DNA of 64,000 nt. It comes from Isoptericola sp. AK164 (lineage in GTDB: Bacteria > Actinomycetota > Actinomycetes > Actinomycetales > Cellulomonadaceae). This document shows positions 24,698 to 32,764 of this stretch, piece by piece; position 1 is the stretch's first letter, and every line of letters begins with the position of its first letter. The notes beneath the pieces are model-generated. The model was not told the origin of the DNA and did no database searches. It saw nothing but the letters and a program-made list of their open reading frames with translations. The stretch lies in NCBI RefSeq assembly GCF_029643425.1, contig NZ_CP119106.1, positions 2,232,001 through 2,296,000 on the forward strand, written 5' to 3'. The translations under genes and the position numbers were made by a program.

Positions 24698-25705
24698 TCA
24701 CCAGCGCTGGCGCACGTCCTCGACCCACCCCTCGAGCCCGTCGACGAGCAGCCGTCCGCCGCCGTCGGTGACCACCGACCCCGACCAGCGGCCGAAGCAC
24801 TGGTCGGTCGCCGAGGCGAGGACGCCGAGGTTCGTCCGCGCGACCCGGTCGTGCCACGGGGTGAACGTCAGGTCGACCCGGTTCCCGATCACCTGCCAGG
24901 GCGCCATGTGGTCGGTCTCGTCGAAGGTCCAGTCGAGCTCGCCGTGGAGCTTGTGCAGCCGGCCGTCCACGAACACGCCGTTCTCGGTCGTGGGTCCTTG
25001 CAGCGTCCACGTGCCGCCGAGCTGCAGGCCCACGCCGTCCCGGAAGCCGACGCCCCACTGCCAGCGCACCGCGTACGGCCAGCGGCCCCGGCCGTGGTCG
25101 AGCACCGCCCACGCCCCGGCGCCGGCCCCGCCGCCGACCGGGTGCTCGACCCCGTCCACTCGCAGCATCCCGCGCACCGGCCGACCGACGTCCTTGACGG
25201 TGTACTGGAACCGCCGCTTCGACCACGGCACCACGACCCCCAGGACCTCGTGCCCGGCCGGGCGGTCCACGAGGACGTCGAGGCCGACGCGCGGCGTCCG
25301 GGCGCGCAGCCGGGTCGCCGTCCCGTCCCGGGACTCGTCCACGGCGACCGCGACCCGCCGCGTCCGCGAGCGCACGGGCCCCGTCCCGAGGGACGCCGGC
25401 AGGGACGCGGACCGGTTCAGCGGCACGATCACGACCTCGTCCAGCTCGCCCCCGGTGGCCCGGTCCAGCACGTACACCTCGTGCAGCGCGGCGTAGTCGA
25501 GGGCCGAGGTGGTCACGCCGACGACGTGCGTCGGCGTCACGAGCGCCCAGTACTCCCACCGCTTGTCCCGGCCGCGCCCCCGCAGCCCCCGGCCGATCCC
25601 GGAGGTGTCGTGCAGCGGCGCGCGCGTCCAGCCCACGGCCTCCGGGTTCAACGACCCGTCGGGGCGGCACAGCGCGACGGTGCGCGTGATCTCGTCCTCG
25701 GTCAC
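24698..25705 (-). CDS. DUF2804 family protein
   Basis: 335 aa, no signal peptide or membrane helix. Matches the DUF2804 layout: N-terminal GSLNPEAVGWTRAPLHD, then KRWEYWALVTPTHVVGVT, a basic FQYTVKDVGRP centre, and C-terminal WTFDETDHMAPWQV and TDQCFGRWSGSVV segments. Beta-rich, lipocalin-like composition. Function unknown. It follows the epimerase gene by 9 bases on the same strand and is probably co-transcribed with it. Confidence 0.78.
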   Translation of the reverse strand: MTEDEITRTVALCRPDGSLNPEAVGWTRAPLHDTSGIGRGLRGRGRDKRWEYWALVTPTHVVGVTTSALDYAALHEVYVLDRATGGELDEVVIVPLNRSASLPASLGTGPVRSRTRRVAVAVDESRDGTATRLRARTPRVGLDVLVDRPAGHEVLGVVVPWSKRRFQYTVKDVGRPVRGMLRVDGVEHPVGGGAGAGAWAVLDHGRGRWPYAVRWQWGVGFRDGVGLQLGGTWTLQGPTTENGVFVDGRLHKLHGELDWTFDETDHMAPWQVIGNRVDLTFTPWHDRVARTNLGVLASATDQCFGRWSGSVVTDGGGRLLVDGLEGWVEDVRQRW

Positions 25706-25714
25706 GGCGCGAGC

Positions 25715-26746
25715 CTAGCCGGGCCGCCCCCCGGTGTCCCCGAGGCCCGGCGCCCGCCCCAGCACCTCGACCTCCTCCGCCGCGGTCAGCCCCGTCACCG
25801 GGGCGTCCGGGTCCGCACGCAAGCGGTCCAGCACGTCGGAGGCGGTCTCCTCCACCGGACGCACCGACAGGCCCGCCGCGAGCGCCGGGCCCGGATCGTG
25901 CGCGAGCATCCCGTCGTAGGCCGGGCGCGGCAGCCACAGCGGCAGCGACCTCGGCCCGGCCCAGGGCCGCACGTCGAGCGCGGACAGCCGCTCGTCGTCG
26001 ACCCACCGCCACCGCGGGACGGCCCCGCACCCGCGGGCGACGGCGGCCAGCAGGTCCGCGATCGGGACGGTCGGACCGACGGCGTCGTACACACCCGCGG
26101 TCCGCCGCTCGGCGAGGTCGAGGACCCAGGCGGCGAGGTCGCGCACGTCGACCACCTGGACGATGGCCGACGGGTCGCCCGGCGCCAGGACGTCCGCTGC
26201 GGCGGCCTCGTCCGGACCGGCGTCGAGCACCCGCTGCATCCGCGCGGGCCAGTAGCTGAACCGCCCGGACGGGTCGCCGGGTCCGACGACGAGCCCGGGC
26301 CGCACGACGGCGGCGCTCGCGCAGCCGTCCAGCACCAGGCGCTCGCAGGCCACCTTCATCGCGCCGTACGCGTCGGGGTGGGCCGCGAGGTCGACGTCGT
26401 CCGGCTCGGGGTCGAGCAGCGGCCCGGCGCCGGGGCCGCCGGGATCGGCCGGATCGGCGTAGACGCTGACGGTCGAGACGAAGACCCGGTGCGCGTCGGG
26501 CCACGCCGCGACGGCCCGCCGCACGTGCGACGGGGTCCGCGCGACGTCGACGACGGCGTCGAACCGTTCGGCGGCGAGCCCGGCGGGCAGCGGCTCGGCA
26601 CGGTCGTGGACGACCTGGCGCACGCCGTCGGGCACGGTGCCGGACCGTCCGCGGTGCACCGCGACGACCTCGTGGCCCCGGGCGACGCCGAGGGCGGCGA
26701 CGGCGCGCGAGAGGAACACCGTGCCGCCGAGGACGAGCAGCCTCAC
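25715..26746 (-). CDS. NAD-dependent epimerase/dehydratase (extended SDR family)
   Basis: 343 aa. Rossmann motif LVLGGTVFLSRAV at the N-terminus (the GGTxFLG variant of extended SDRs), a Ser/Thr-rich active-site strand VFVSTVSVYAD, and the catalytic pair Tyr-x3-Lys in DAYGAMKVACE (~residue 135). C-terminal substrate region includes VVDVRDLAAWVLDLAE. GTG start at 26746 overlaps the MFS stop by 4 bases, so the two are coupled. Substrate (nucleotide sugar or another carbonyl compound) cannot be told. Confidence 0.82.
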   Translation of the reverse strand: MRLLVLGGTVFLSRAVAALGVARGHEVVAVHRGRSGTVPDGVRQVVHDRAEPLPAGLAAERFDAVVDVARTPSHVRRAVAAWPDAHRVFVSTVSVYADPADPGGPGAGPLLDPEPDDVDLAAHPDAYGAMKVACERLVLDGCASAAVVRPGLVVGPGDPSGRFSYWPARMQRVLDAGPDEAAAADVLAPGDPSAIVQVVDVRDLAAWVLDLAERRTAGVYDAVGPTVPIADLLAAVARGCGAVPRWRWVDDERLSALDVRPWAGPRSLPLWLPRPAYDGMLAHDPGPALAAGLSVRPVEETASDVLDRLRADPDAPVTGLTAAEEVEVLGRAPGLGDTGGRPG

Positions 26747-28092
26747 GAGACCTTCTCCGGCGCGGTGCGGGTGTCCCCGATGCCGACCATGCTGACCAGC
26801 CCTCCGGCGACGAGCAGCGCCGCGGTCACCAGGAGCGCCCGGTGGAACGACTCGACGTCCAGCACGCCGCCGAGGATGACGCCCGCGAACGCGATCACGA
26901 CGAGCCCGGCGACGCGGGAGACGGCGTTGTTGACCGCCGAGGCGATCCCGGCGTCCGTCGCCGGCACCGCACCGAGGATCGCGGCGGTCAGGGGGGCCAC
27001 CGTGATCGACAGCCCGAGGCCGAACACGAGGATGCCGGGCAGCACCTGCGTGAGGTACGTCGCCTGCTCGTCCATCGTCAGCATCAGCAGGAAACCGCAC
27101 CCGGCCACGACGGGGCCGACGGTCATGAACCAGCGGGCGCCGTACCGTCCGGCCAGCGTGCCGAACCGGGTCGACAGCGCCAGCATCGCGAACGTCGTCG
27201 GCAGCTGGGCGACCCCGGCGGCGGTGGCCGAGTACCCGGCGACCTGCTGGAGGAAGATCGTCAGGACGAACCCGCCGAACGCCAGCGCCCCGTACACGGC
27301 GAAGGTCGCCACGTTCCCCCACGCGAAGGTCCGCGCCCGGAAGAGGCGCAGCGGGAGCATCGGGTCGGGTGCCCGCCGCTCGACGACGACGAACGCGGCC
27401 AGCAGCACGGCGCCGACGACGACGACCGGCCACCACTCCTCGATGAGGCCCAGCACGGCGGCGGCCAGCCCCAGCGCGGCGAGGAGCGCCCCGGGGACGT
27501 CGATGCGGCGTCGGATCGTGACCTCGGCCTCGGGCACGCGGCGCAGCAGCAGCAGCGTGATCACCACGACGGGCACGTTGATCCAGAACACCCAGCGCCA
27601 GGAGATGAGGTCGACCAGCCCCCCGCCGACGAACGGTCCGACGATCATCGCCGTGCCGGTCCAGGCCGTCCAGCGGCCGATCGCGCGGCCCTGCTCCGGC
27701 CCGTCGAACGTCGAGATGATCAGCGCCAGCGAGCTCGGGACCAGCAGGGCGCCCGCGACCCCCTGCAGCAGCCGGGCGACGACCAGCACCGGTCCGGTGG
27801 GCGCCAGCGCGCACAGCACGGAGGCGACGGCGAACCCGACCAGCCCCCACAGCAGCACCCGGCGGCGGCCGTGAACGTCGGACAGCGACCCGGCCAGCAG
27901 GATGAAGGACCCGAGGGTCACCAGGTAGCCGTCGACCACCCACTGCTGCAGCGTCAGGCCGGCCTCGCCCGGTCCGCCGAGCTCGTCGGCGATCGCGGGC
28001 AGGGCGACGTTGACGACCGTCCCGTCGAGGAACGAGACGAACGAGGCGAGGATGGCGACGATCAGCACGCGCCGCTGCACCGCGGTGTCCAC
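26743..28092 (-). CDS. MFS transporter, DHA2 (14-helix) efflux type
   Basis: 449 aa with about 14 hydrophobic helices. DHA2 hallmarks: SFLDGTVVNVALPAIADEL in helix 1, QQWVVDGYLVTLGSFILLAG, DVHGRRRVLLWGLVGF (motif A) and GTAMIVGPFVGGGLVDLISWRWVFWIN (motif C followed by WRW). A probable drug/proton antiporter. GTG start at 28092, 36 bases from the divergent Eis-like gene. Coupled by GTGA to the epimerase, which is unusual for an efflux pump and might mean export of a modified compound. Confidence 0.86.
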   Translation of the reverse strand: MDTAVQRRVLIVAILASFVSFLDGTVVNVALPAIADELGGPGEAGLTLQQWVVDGYLVTLGSFILLAGSLSDVHGRRRVLLWGLVGFAVASVLCALAPTGPVLVVARLLQGVAGALLVPSSLALIISTFDGPEQGRAIGRWTAWTGTAMIVGPFVGGGLVDLISWRWVFWINVPVVVITLLLLRRVPEAEVTIRRRIDVPGALLAALGLAAAVLGLIEEWWPVVVVGAVLLAAFVVVERRAPDPMLPLRLFRARTFAWGNVATFAVYGALAFGGFVLTIFLQQVAGYSATAAGVAQLPTTFAMLALSTRFGTLAGRYGARWFMTVGPVVAGCGFLLMLTMDEQATYLTQVLPGILVFGLGLSITVAPLTAAILGAVPATDAGIASAVNNAVSRVAGLVVIAFAGVILGGVLDVESFHRALLVTAALLVAGGLVSMVGIGDTRTAPEKVS

Positions 28093-28116
28093 AGCGTCAC
28101 GCTACGCCCGCGCGGA

Positions 28117-28122
28117 TATCGT
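28117..28122 (+). promoter_or_regulatory. candidate -10 element of the Eis-like gene
   Basis: TATCGT ending 6 bases before the GTG at 28129, with no ribosome-binding site between; fits a leaderless transcript. -35 not convincing. Confidence 0.4.
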
Positions 28123-28128
28123 CGTGGC

Positions 28129-29346
28129 GTGGACCTCGACATCCGCCGCATCCCGTTCGACGACGCGGCCGCGTCCCAGCGGCTCCAGCACGAGGCGTTC
28201 GGCGGCGCCGCGTCCGCGCCGACGGCCGACGGGTGGCCCCCGGCCGGCTCCCGGCCGTGGGGCGCCTGGCTCGACGGCGAGCTCGCGGCCCGGGCGACGG
28301 TGCGCTCGTTCACCTCGTGGTTCCACGGCGCTCGGGTGCCGACGGCGGGGCTGGGAGGCGTCACGGTGGCGGCCGAGCACCGCGGTGCCGGACTGCTGCG
28401 TCCGCTGATGGACGCCGGGCTGGCCGACGCCCGCGACCGCGGGGCGACGGTGTCGACCCTGTACCCGTCCCCGGCGGGGATCTACCGCGGCCTGGGCTAC
28501 GAGATCGTGGGCTCCTACGACGAGGTCACGATCCCGCTGTCCGCCCTGGCCACGCTGCGCCGGCCGTCCGACGTCCGGACCCGGCGGGCGCGGGCGGCGG
28601 ACGTCCCGGCGGTCCGCGCGGTGTACGAGCGGTGGGCGGCCGCCCAGAACGGTCCGTTGACCCGGTCCGAGGCACCGTTCGCCCTGGAGGCCGACGAGAT
28701 GGTCGGGCCGGACGCCGACGACACGGGGGTCAGCCTCGCCGTCGACGCGTCCGACGGCACCGTCCTGGGGTTCGTGAGCTGGACGCGCGCGACCGGCCAC
28801 GACCGCACGACCGACCTCGAGGTCGACGACCTCGTGGCGCTCACCCCGGACGCCGCCCGGGCGCTGTGGTTCGTGCTGGGGTCCTTCGCCACCGTCGTGG
28901 GCGCGGCCCGCGTCTCGACGTCGGGCGCCTGGTCCGGGGCGGACGTGAGCCGCCTCGTGCTGCCCGACCACGTCGCCACGACGACGTCGCGCCCCTACAT
29001 GCTGCGACTGCTGGACGTCCCCGGGGCGCTGGGCTCCGCCCGCCTCGCCCCGCTGACGGCGCAGGTGCCCTTCGCGGTCCGAGACCCGCGCACCCCCGAC
29101 CTGGAGGGGTCGTGGCTGCTGCGGGTGCGCGACGGCGCCGTGGAGGTCGTCGCGGACGCCGCGCCCGCCGGGACGGCGACCGACCGACCGACCTTCACCG
29201 CCGGCGGGCTGGCTCAGTCGTACGCCGGGTCCCAGTCCTGCGCGAACCTCCGGCTGGCCGGGCACCTGCACGGGCCGCCGGAGCACGACGCGCTCTGGGA
29301 CGCGCTGTGGACCGGCCGCCCGGTGCACGTGCGCGACTACTTCTGA
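28129..29346 (+). CDS. Eis-like GNAT N-acetyltransferase
   Basis: 405 aa, the length of the Eis family (~400). N-terminal GNAT domain with acetyl-CoA motif GVTVAAEHRGAGLLRPLM and SPAGIYRGLGYEIVG, a second degenerate GNAT-like domain (~150-290), and a C-terminal sterol-carrier-like domain ending in VHVRDYF, where the terminal carboxylate acts as base in Eis enzymes. Eis proteins acetylate multiple amines of aminoglycosides and polyamines or lysines. Starts with GTG at 28129 without a Shine-Dalgarno. Divergent from the DHA2 pump; a role in drug modification is possible but unproven. Confidence 0.85.
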   Translation: MDLDIRRIPFDDAAASQRLQHEAFGGAASAPTADGWPPAGSRPWGAWLDGELAARATVRSFTSWFHGARVPTAGLGGVTVAAEHRGAGLLRPLMDAGLADARDRGATVSTLYPSPAGIYRGLGYEIVGSYDEVTIPLSALATLRRPSDVRTRRARAADVPAVRAVYERWAAAQNGPLTRSEAPFALEADEMVGPDADDTGVSLAVDASDGTVLGFVSWTRATGHDRTTDLEVDDLVALTPDAARALWFVLGSFATVVGAARVSTSGAWSGADVSRLVLPDHVATTTSRPYMLRLLDVPGALGSARLAPLTAQVPFAVRDPRTPDLEGSWLLRVRDGAVEVVADAAPAGTATDRPTFTAGGLAQSYAGSQSCANLRLAGHLHGPPEHDALWDALWTGRPVHVRDYF

Positions 29347-29367
29347 CCTGCGCGAGCAGACCCTCGC

Positions 29368-30117
29368 TCAGCAGGAGGCGGAGACGTCCTTGCGGTAGCC
29401 CAGGGCCCAGCAGAGCACGCCGACGTCCTGCCGGATCCCGTCGATCGAGCTGCGCAACCCGCTGAGCTCGCGACGCAGCGCGTCGACGTCCGCGACCGAC
29501 GGCGGCTCGGGGCCGGCGGACAGGTCGTTGCGCACCGTGGCCAGGTCGTTGCGCACGGTGCCGAGGCCGTCCTGCAGGTTCGTCTCGAGGCTGTCGATGC
29601 CGTTGGAGACCTCCAGCAGGCGCGTCTGCAGGTCGTCCATGCCGTCGATGCCCTCCTGCGGCATCCCGGTCCACGCCTCCACGCCGTCGACCCGCCCCGC
29701 CAGCGCGTCGACGGTCGCCGTGTCGGGCGCCTCGTCGACGGCGACGCGCAGCCGGGCGGCCTCGGCCTCGGCGACCTCGGTGCGCTGCACCGCGGCCTCG
29801 ACCTCGCCGGCGAGCTTGCGGTTCGCCGACCAGAGCATCGCCACCCCCAGGGTGGCCACCAGGGCCAGCACGAGCGCCGCGGCGATCAGCGCCGTCTGGA
29901 CCCGCGTCGCCGTCCAGACCGGCGTCGCCGGGCCGGGTCCGGGGCGGGCGGGCTGCGCTGCGGGCTGCGGTGCGGGCTGCGGTGCGGGCTGCGGTGCGGG
30001 CTCTGCGGGCAGGAGCGTCGCGACGGAGGTCATGGCACCGCTGCTCGGCTCGAGGCGACGGCGTGCGATCCGCCGACCGCCGTCCGGGCGGGGCGAAGCT
30101 CCCGGCGGGTACGTCAT
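29368..30117 (-). CDS. single-pass membrane protein with periplasmic coiled coil
   Basis: 249 aa, not assigned to a family. Cytoplasmic Pro/Ala-rich N-terminus with repeated PAPQ units (encoded by 12-base repeats), one membrane helix (~75-97, ALIAAALVLALVATLGVAML), then a long heptad-rich coiled coil (~98-235: ANRKLAGEVEAAVQ, TRLLEVSNGIDSLETN, ALRRELSGLRSSIDGI), ending with two Cys (LCWALGYRKDVSASC). ATG at 30117 is preceded by AAGGAG. It resembles generic envelope coiled-coil proteins; function unknown. Ends 21 bases from the convergent Eis-like gene. Confidence 0.75.
   Translation of the reverse strand: MTYPPGASPRPDGGRRIARRRLEPSSGAMTSVATLLPAEPAPQPAPQPAPQPAAQPARPGPGPATPVWTATRVQTALIAAALVLALVATLGVAMLWSANRKLAGEVEAAVQRTEVAEAEAARLRVAVDEAPDTATVDALAGRVDGVEAWTGMPQEGIDGMDDLQTRLLEVSNGIDSLETNLQDGLGTVRNDLATVRNDLSAGPEPPSVADVDALRRELSGLRSSIDGIRQDVGVLCWALGYRKDVSASC
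29961..29996. repeat. three 12-base tandem repeats encoding Pro-Ala-Pro-Gln
   Basis: Unit CGGGCTGCGGTG three times in a row with partial copies at both sides, inside the coding region of the coiled-coil membrane protein. It produces its PAPQ stretch, so repeat number may vary between strains. Confidence 0.8.
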
Positions 30118-30302
30118 CGCTCTCCTTCGCCCGACAGCACGGTCCTGACCTCATCGTCGCCGGTCGCCCCCGCCCGCACAAGAGATCGGGCGAAACCGCA
30201 GGCGAGAACGGTGCATGATCACCCGGCCGGCGTGCGGGTCGGTACGGTCACGGCCCGGGCTCGGTACGGTGGCTACAGGGACGCCGACCGGGAGGAGACC
30301 AC

Positions 30303-30968
30303 GTGCCCGGCTTTCGCGAGAGACTCCGCGACCTGCCGATGTTCCCCGACGGCCTGCCCGAAGGGCAGATCTCCGACCCGCACGCGGCGCCGCCCACCCC
30401 GCACGACCTGTTCACCGCGTGGTTCGACGACGCCGTGGCGGTGGGCGCCCACGCCCCGCACGCCATGACGCTGTCGACGGCCGGCAGCGGCGCCGTCGTG
30501 GACGCGCGCACCGTGCTGCTGACGGACCTCGACGCCGGAGGCTGGTGGTTCGCCGGTCACGCCACCAGCCCGAAGGGCCGCCACCTCGCGGAGAACCCGC
30601 AGGCCGCGCTGACCTTCCTGTGGCGCGAGGTCGGACGGCAGGTCCGCGTGGCGGGCACCGTGTCCTCGCACCCGGACGTCGGCGTCGAGGACTTCCGGCG
30701 CCGCTCCGACGCGTCGCGGGCGACGGGGCTGGTCGACCACCAGAGCGAGGTGCTCGACGACCTGGCCGAGCACCGGGAGGCGTGGGCCGAGGCGCTGCAG
30801 GAGGTGCGGGCGGACCCGCGGCGCGTCCCGTCCACGTGGACGGCCTGGCGGCTGTCCCCGTCCTCGGTCGAGTTCTGGCAGACCGGTGCCGGGACCGGTC
30901 AGACGCGCCTGCGCTACCGCCGGGGCACCGGGCCGACGGCATGGACCACGGAGCTGCTCTGGCCCTGA
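30303..30968 (+). CDS. pyridoxamine 5'-phosphate oxidase family flavoprotein
   Basis: 221 aa. PNPOx-like split barrel with AMTLSTAGSGAVVDARTVLLTDLDAGG, the FMN/substrate region FAGHATSPKGRHLAENPQAAL, FLWREVGRQVRVAGTV, and a C-terminal dimerisation part VEFWQTG...TRLRYRR resembling the PdxH end. It may be PdxH itself or a related FMN/F420-binding oxidoreductase; the EFWQ and LRYRR segments favour PdxH-like activity. GTG at 30303 has GGGAGGAG upstream. Stands alone before mqo. Confidence 0.75.
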   Translation: MPGFRERLRDLPMFPDGLPEGQISDPHAAPPTPHDLFTAWFDDAVAVGAHAPHAMTLSTAGSGAVVDARTVLLTDLDAGGWWFAGHATSPKGRHLAENPQAALTFLWREVGRQVRVAGTVSSHPDVGVEDFRRRSDASRATGLVDHQSEVLDDLAEHREAWAEALQEVRADPRRVPSTWTAWRLSPSSVEFWQTGAGTGQTRLRYRRGTGPTAWTTELLWP

Positions 30969-31023
30969 GTCGTGCCCTCACGACGGGCCGACGACGTGAC
31001 CTGCGCGGGCGCTCCGCGGGCGA

Positions 31024-31091
31024 TGTGACCTGCGTCACTCCAGGTCAGAGCGCCTGTGACGTTGCTCTCATTCTTTGTGACAGTTTTCACC
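31024..31091 (+). promoter_or_regulatory. three CRP/GlxR-type sites upstream of mqo
   Basis: Three TGTGA-N6-TCAC-like palindromes: 31024-31039 (TGTGA/TCACT), 31055-31070 (TGTGA/TCTCA) and 31076-31091 (TGTGA/TCACC). Their centres are 31 and 21 bases apart, close to three and two helical turns, so bound dimers would lie on the same face. The last overlaps the -35. Consensus is that of cAMP receptor proteins (CRP, GlxR). Repression is suggested by the overlap; the upstream sites might activate. Confidence 0.6.
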
Positions 31092-31104
31092 AACGTCTTA
31101 GCAT
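31075..31104 (+). promoter_or_regulatory. candidate mqo promoter (leaderless)
   Basis: -35 TTGTGA (31075-31080), 18-base spacer, -10 TAGCAT (31099-31104), then the GTG start codon 6 bases further. No Shine-Dalgarno exists before the GTG, so the mRNA probably begins at the start codon. Confidence 0.55.
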
Positions 31105-31110
31105 GGCCCG

Positions 31111-32679
31111 GTGACTTCGCGCGAAACCTCCCCCCGCCAGCAGCCCGCGGACGCCGTCGACGTCGTCCTCGTCGGCGGCGGCGTCATGAGCGCCACCCTC
31201 GGCACGCTGATCCAGCAGCTCGAGCCGACGTGGTCGATCCGGATCATCGAACGACTCGACGACGTGGCGCTGGAGTCGTCCAACCCGTGGAACAACGCGG
31301 GGACCGGGCACGCCGCGCTGTGCGAGCTCAACTACACGCCGGAGAGGGCCGACGGCTCGGTCGACATCACCAAGGCGGTGGCGATCAACGAGCAGTTCGA
31401 GACCTCGCGCGAGCTGTGGCAGCACCTGCTCGCCACCGGTCAGCTCGCCGACGAGTCGTTCGTCCACCGCACGCCGCACATGACCTTCGTGCGGGGCGCC
31501 GAGAACGTGGAGTTCCTGCGCCGCCGGTACGAGACCATGACGGCGCACCCGCTGTTCCGGGACATGGAGTTCTCCACCGACCGTGCCGAGATCTCGCGCT
31601 GGACCCCGCTGCTCACGGCCGGCCGGGACGCCGACGAGCCGATCGCCGCGACCCGCTCGGTCGCCGGCACCGACGTGGACTTCGGCAACCTGACCCGCCA
31701 GCTCGTCGACAACCTCGTGCGCCACGGCGCCGAGCTGCAGCTGCAGCACGAGGTCACCTCCCTGAAGCGGACCAAGGACCGCCGCTGGCGGCTCAAGGTC
31801 AAGGACCGTTCCTGGAACGCCCCGCGCCGCACCTCCACGGTCACCGCGCGCTTCGTCTTCGTCGGCGCCGGCGGCGGGGCGCTCCCGCTGCTGCAGGCGT
31901 CGGGCATCCCCGAGATCAAGGGCTTCGGCGGCTTCCCCATCTCCGGGGAGTTCCTGCGCACCGACAACCCCGAGGTCGTCGCGCAGCACCAGGCCAAGGT
32001 CTACGGCAAGGCCGACGTCGGCGCCCCGCCGATGTCGGTGCCGCACCTCGACACCCGCGTCGTCGACGGCAAGAGCTACCTGATGTTCGGCCCCTACGCC
32101 GGGTTCAGCCCCAAGTACCTCAAGAAGGGCAAGTACCTGGGTCTGATCACCTCGCTGCGCGCCGACAACATCACCTCGATGCTGGGCGCCGGGCTGAAGA
32201 ACATGGACCTGACCCAGTACCTGCTCGGCCAGCTCGCGGCGGCGCCGGAGTCGAAGTTCCACACGCTGCAGCAGTTCATGCCCCAGGCCCACCCCAAGGA
32301 CTGGGAGAAGATCACCGCGGGCCAGCGCGTGCAGGTCATCAAGCGCGACGCCGACGGCAAGGGCGTGCTCCAGTTCGGCACCGAGGTCGTCACGGCCGGG
32401 GACGGTTCCATCGCCGGACTGCTCGGCGCCTCCCCCGGCGCGTCCACCGCGGTCTCCGCGATGGTCGACGTGCTCGGGCGCTGCTTCCCCCAGGAGTTCC
32501 CGGCCTGGCGCGAGCAGCTCGCCGCGATGATGCCCAGCCTGGACGGTGTGCCGGCCGACGCCCGCGAGATCGACACGACGGCCAGCGCGGCCGACGAGCC
32601 CGCGGCCACCCTGCCGGAGCCGGTCGACGGCGTGCTGCCGGCCAGCGTCTACGAGTCGCAGGCCGACTCGCGGTCCTGA
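31111..32679 (+). CDS. mqo: malate:quinone oxidoreductase
   Basis: 522 aa peripheral membrane flavoenzyme oxidising malate to oxaloacetate and passing electrons to menaquinone. FAD-binding start DVVLVGGGVMSATLGTLIQ, family segments NPWNNAGTGHAALCELNYTP, VHRTPHMTFVRG, GGGALPLLQASGIPE and FGPYAGFSPKYLKKGK, and the C-terminal SPGASTAVSAMVDVLGRCFP. Length is normal with about 40 extra low-complexity residues at the end. GTG at 31111 lacks a ribosome-binding site. Preceded by three CRP-like sites; faces pntAB across a strong terminator. Confidence 0.97.
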   Translation: MTSRETSPRQQPADAVDVVLVGGGVMSATLGTLIQQLEPTWSIRIIERLDDVALESSNPWNNAGTGHAALCELNYTPERADGSVDITKAVAINEQFETSRELWQHLLATGQLADESFVHRTPHMTFVRGAENVEFLRRRYETMTAHPLFRDMEFSTDRAEISRWTPLLTAGRDADEPIAATRSVAGTDVDFGNLTRQLVDNLVRHGAELQLQHEVTSLKRTKDRRWRLKVKDRSWNAPRRTSTVTARFVFVGAGGGALPLLQASGIPEIKGFGGFPISGEFLRTDNPEVVAQHQAKVYGKADVGAPPMSVPHLDTRVVDGKSYLMFGPYAGFSPKYLKKGKYLGLITSLRADNITSMLGAGLKNMDLTQYLLGQLAAAPESKFHTLQQFMPQAHPKDWEKITAGQRVQVIKRDADGKGVLQFGTEVVTAGDGSIAGLLGASPGASTAVSAMVDVLGRCFPQEFPAWREQLAAMMPSLDGVPADAREIDTTASAADEPAATLPEPVDGVLPASVYESQADSRS

Positions 32680-32706
32680 CCCGGCCCGCCGCAGAGGCCA
32701 CGACGA

Positions 32707-32750
32707 CCGACGGCCCGGTGCTCCCCGCGGGGGGAGCACCGGGCCGTCGG
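32707..32750. terminator. bidirectional terminator between mqo and pntB
   Basis: Perfect 20-base-pair stem (arms 32707-32726 and 32731-32750) with a 4-base loop, placed between two convergent stops. No T-tract on either side, as usual for very GC-rich actinobacterial terminators. It should end both transcripts. Confidence 0.85.
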
Positions 32751-32764
32751 CGTCCGGCCGCCGG

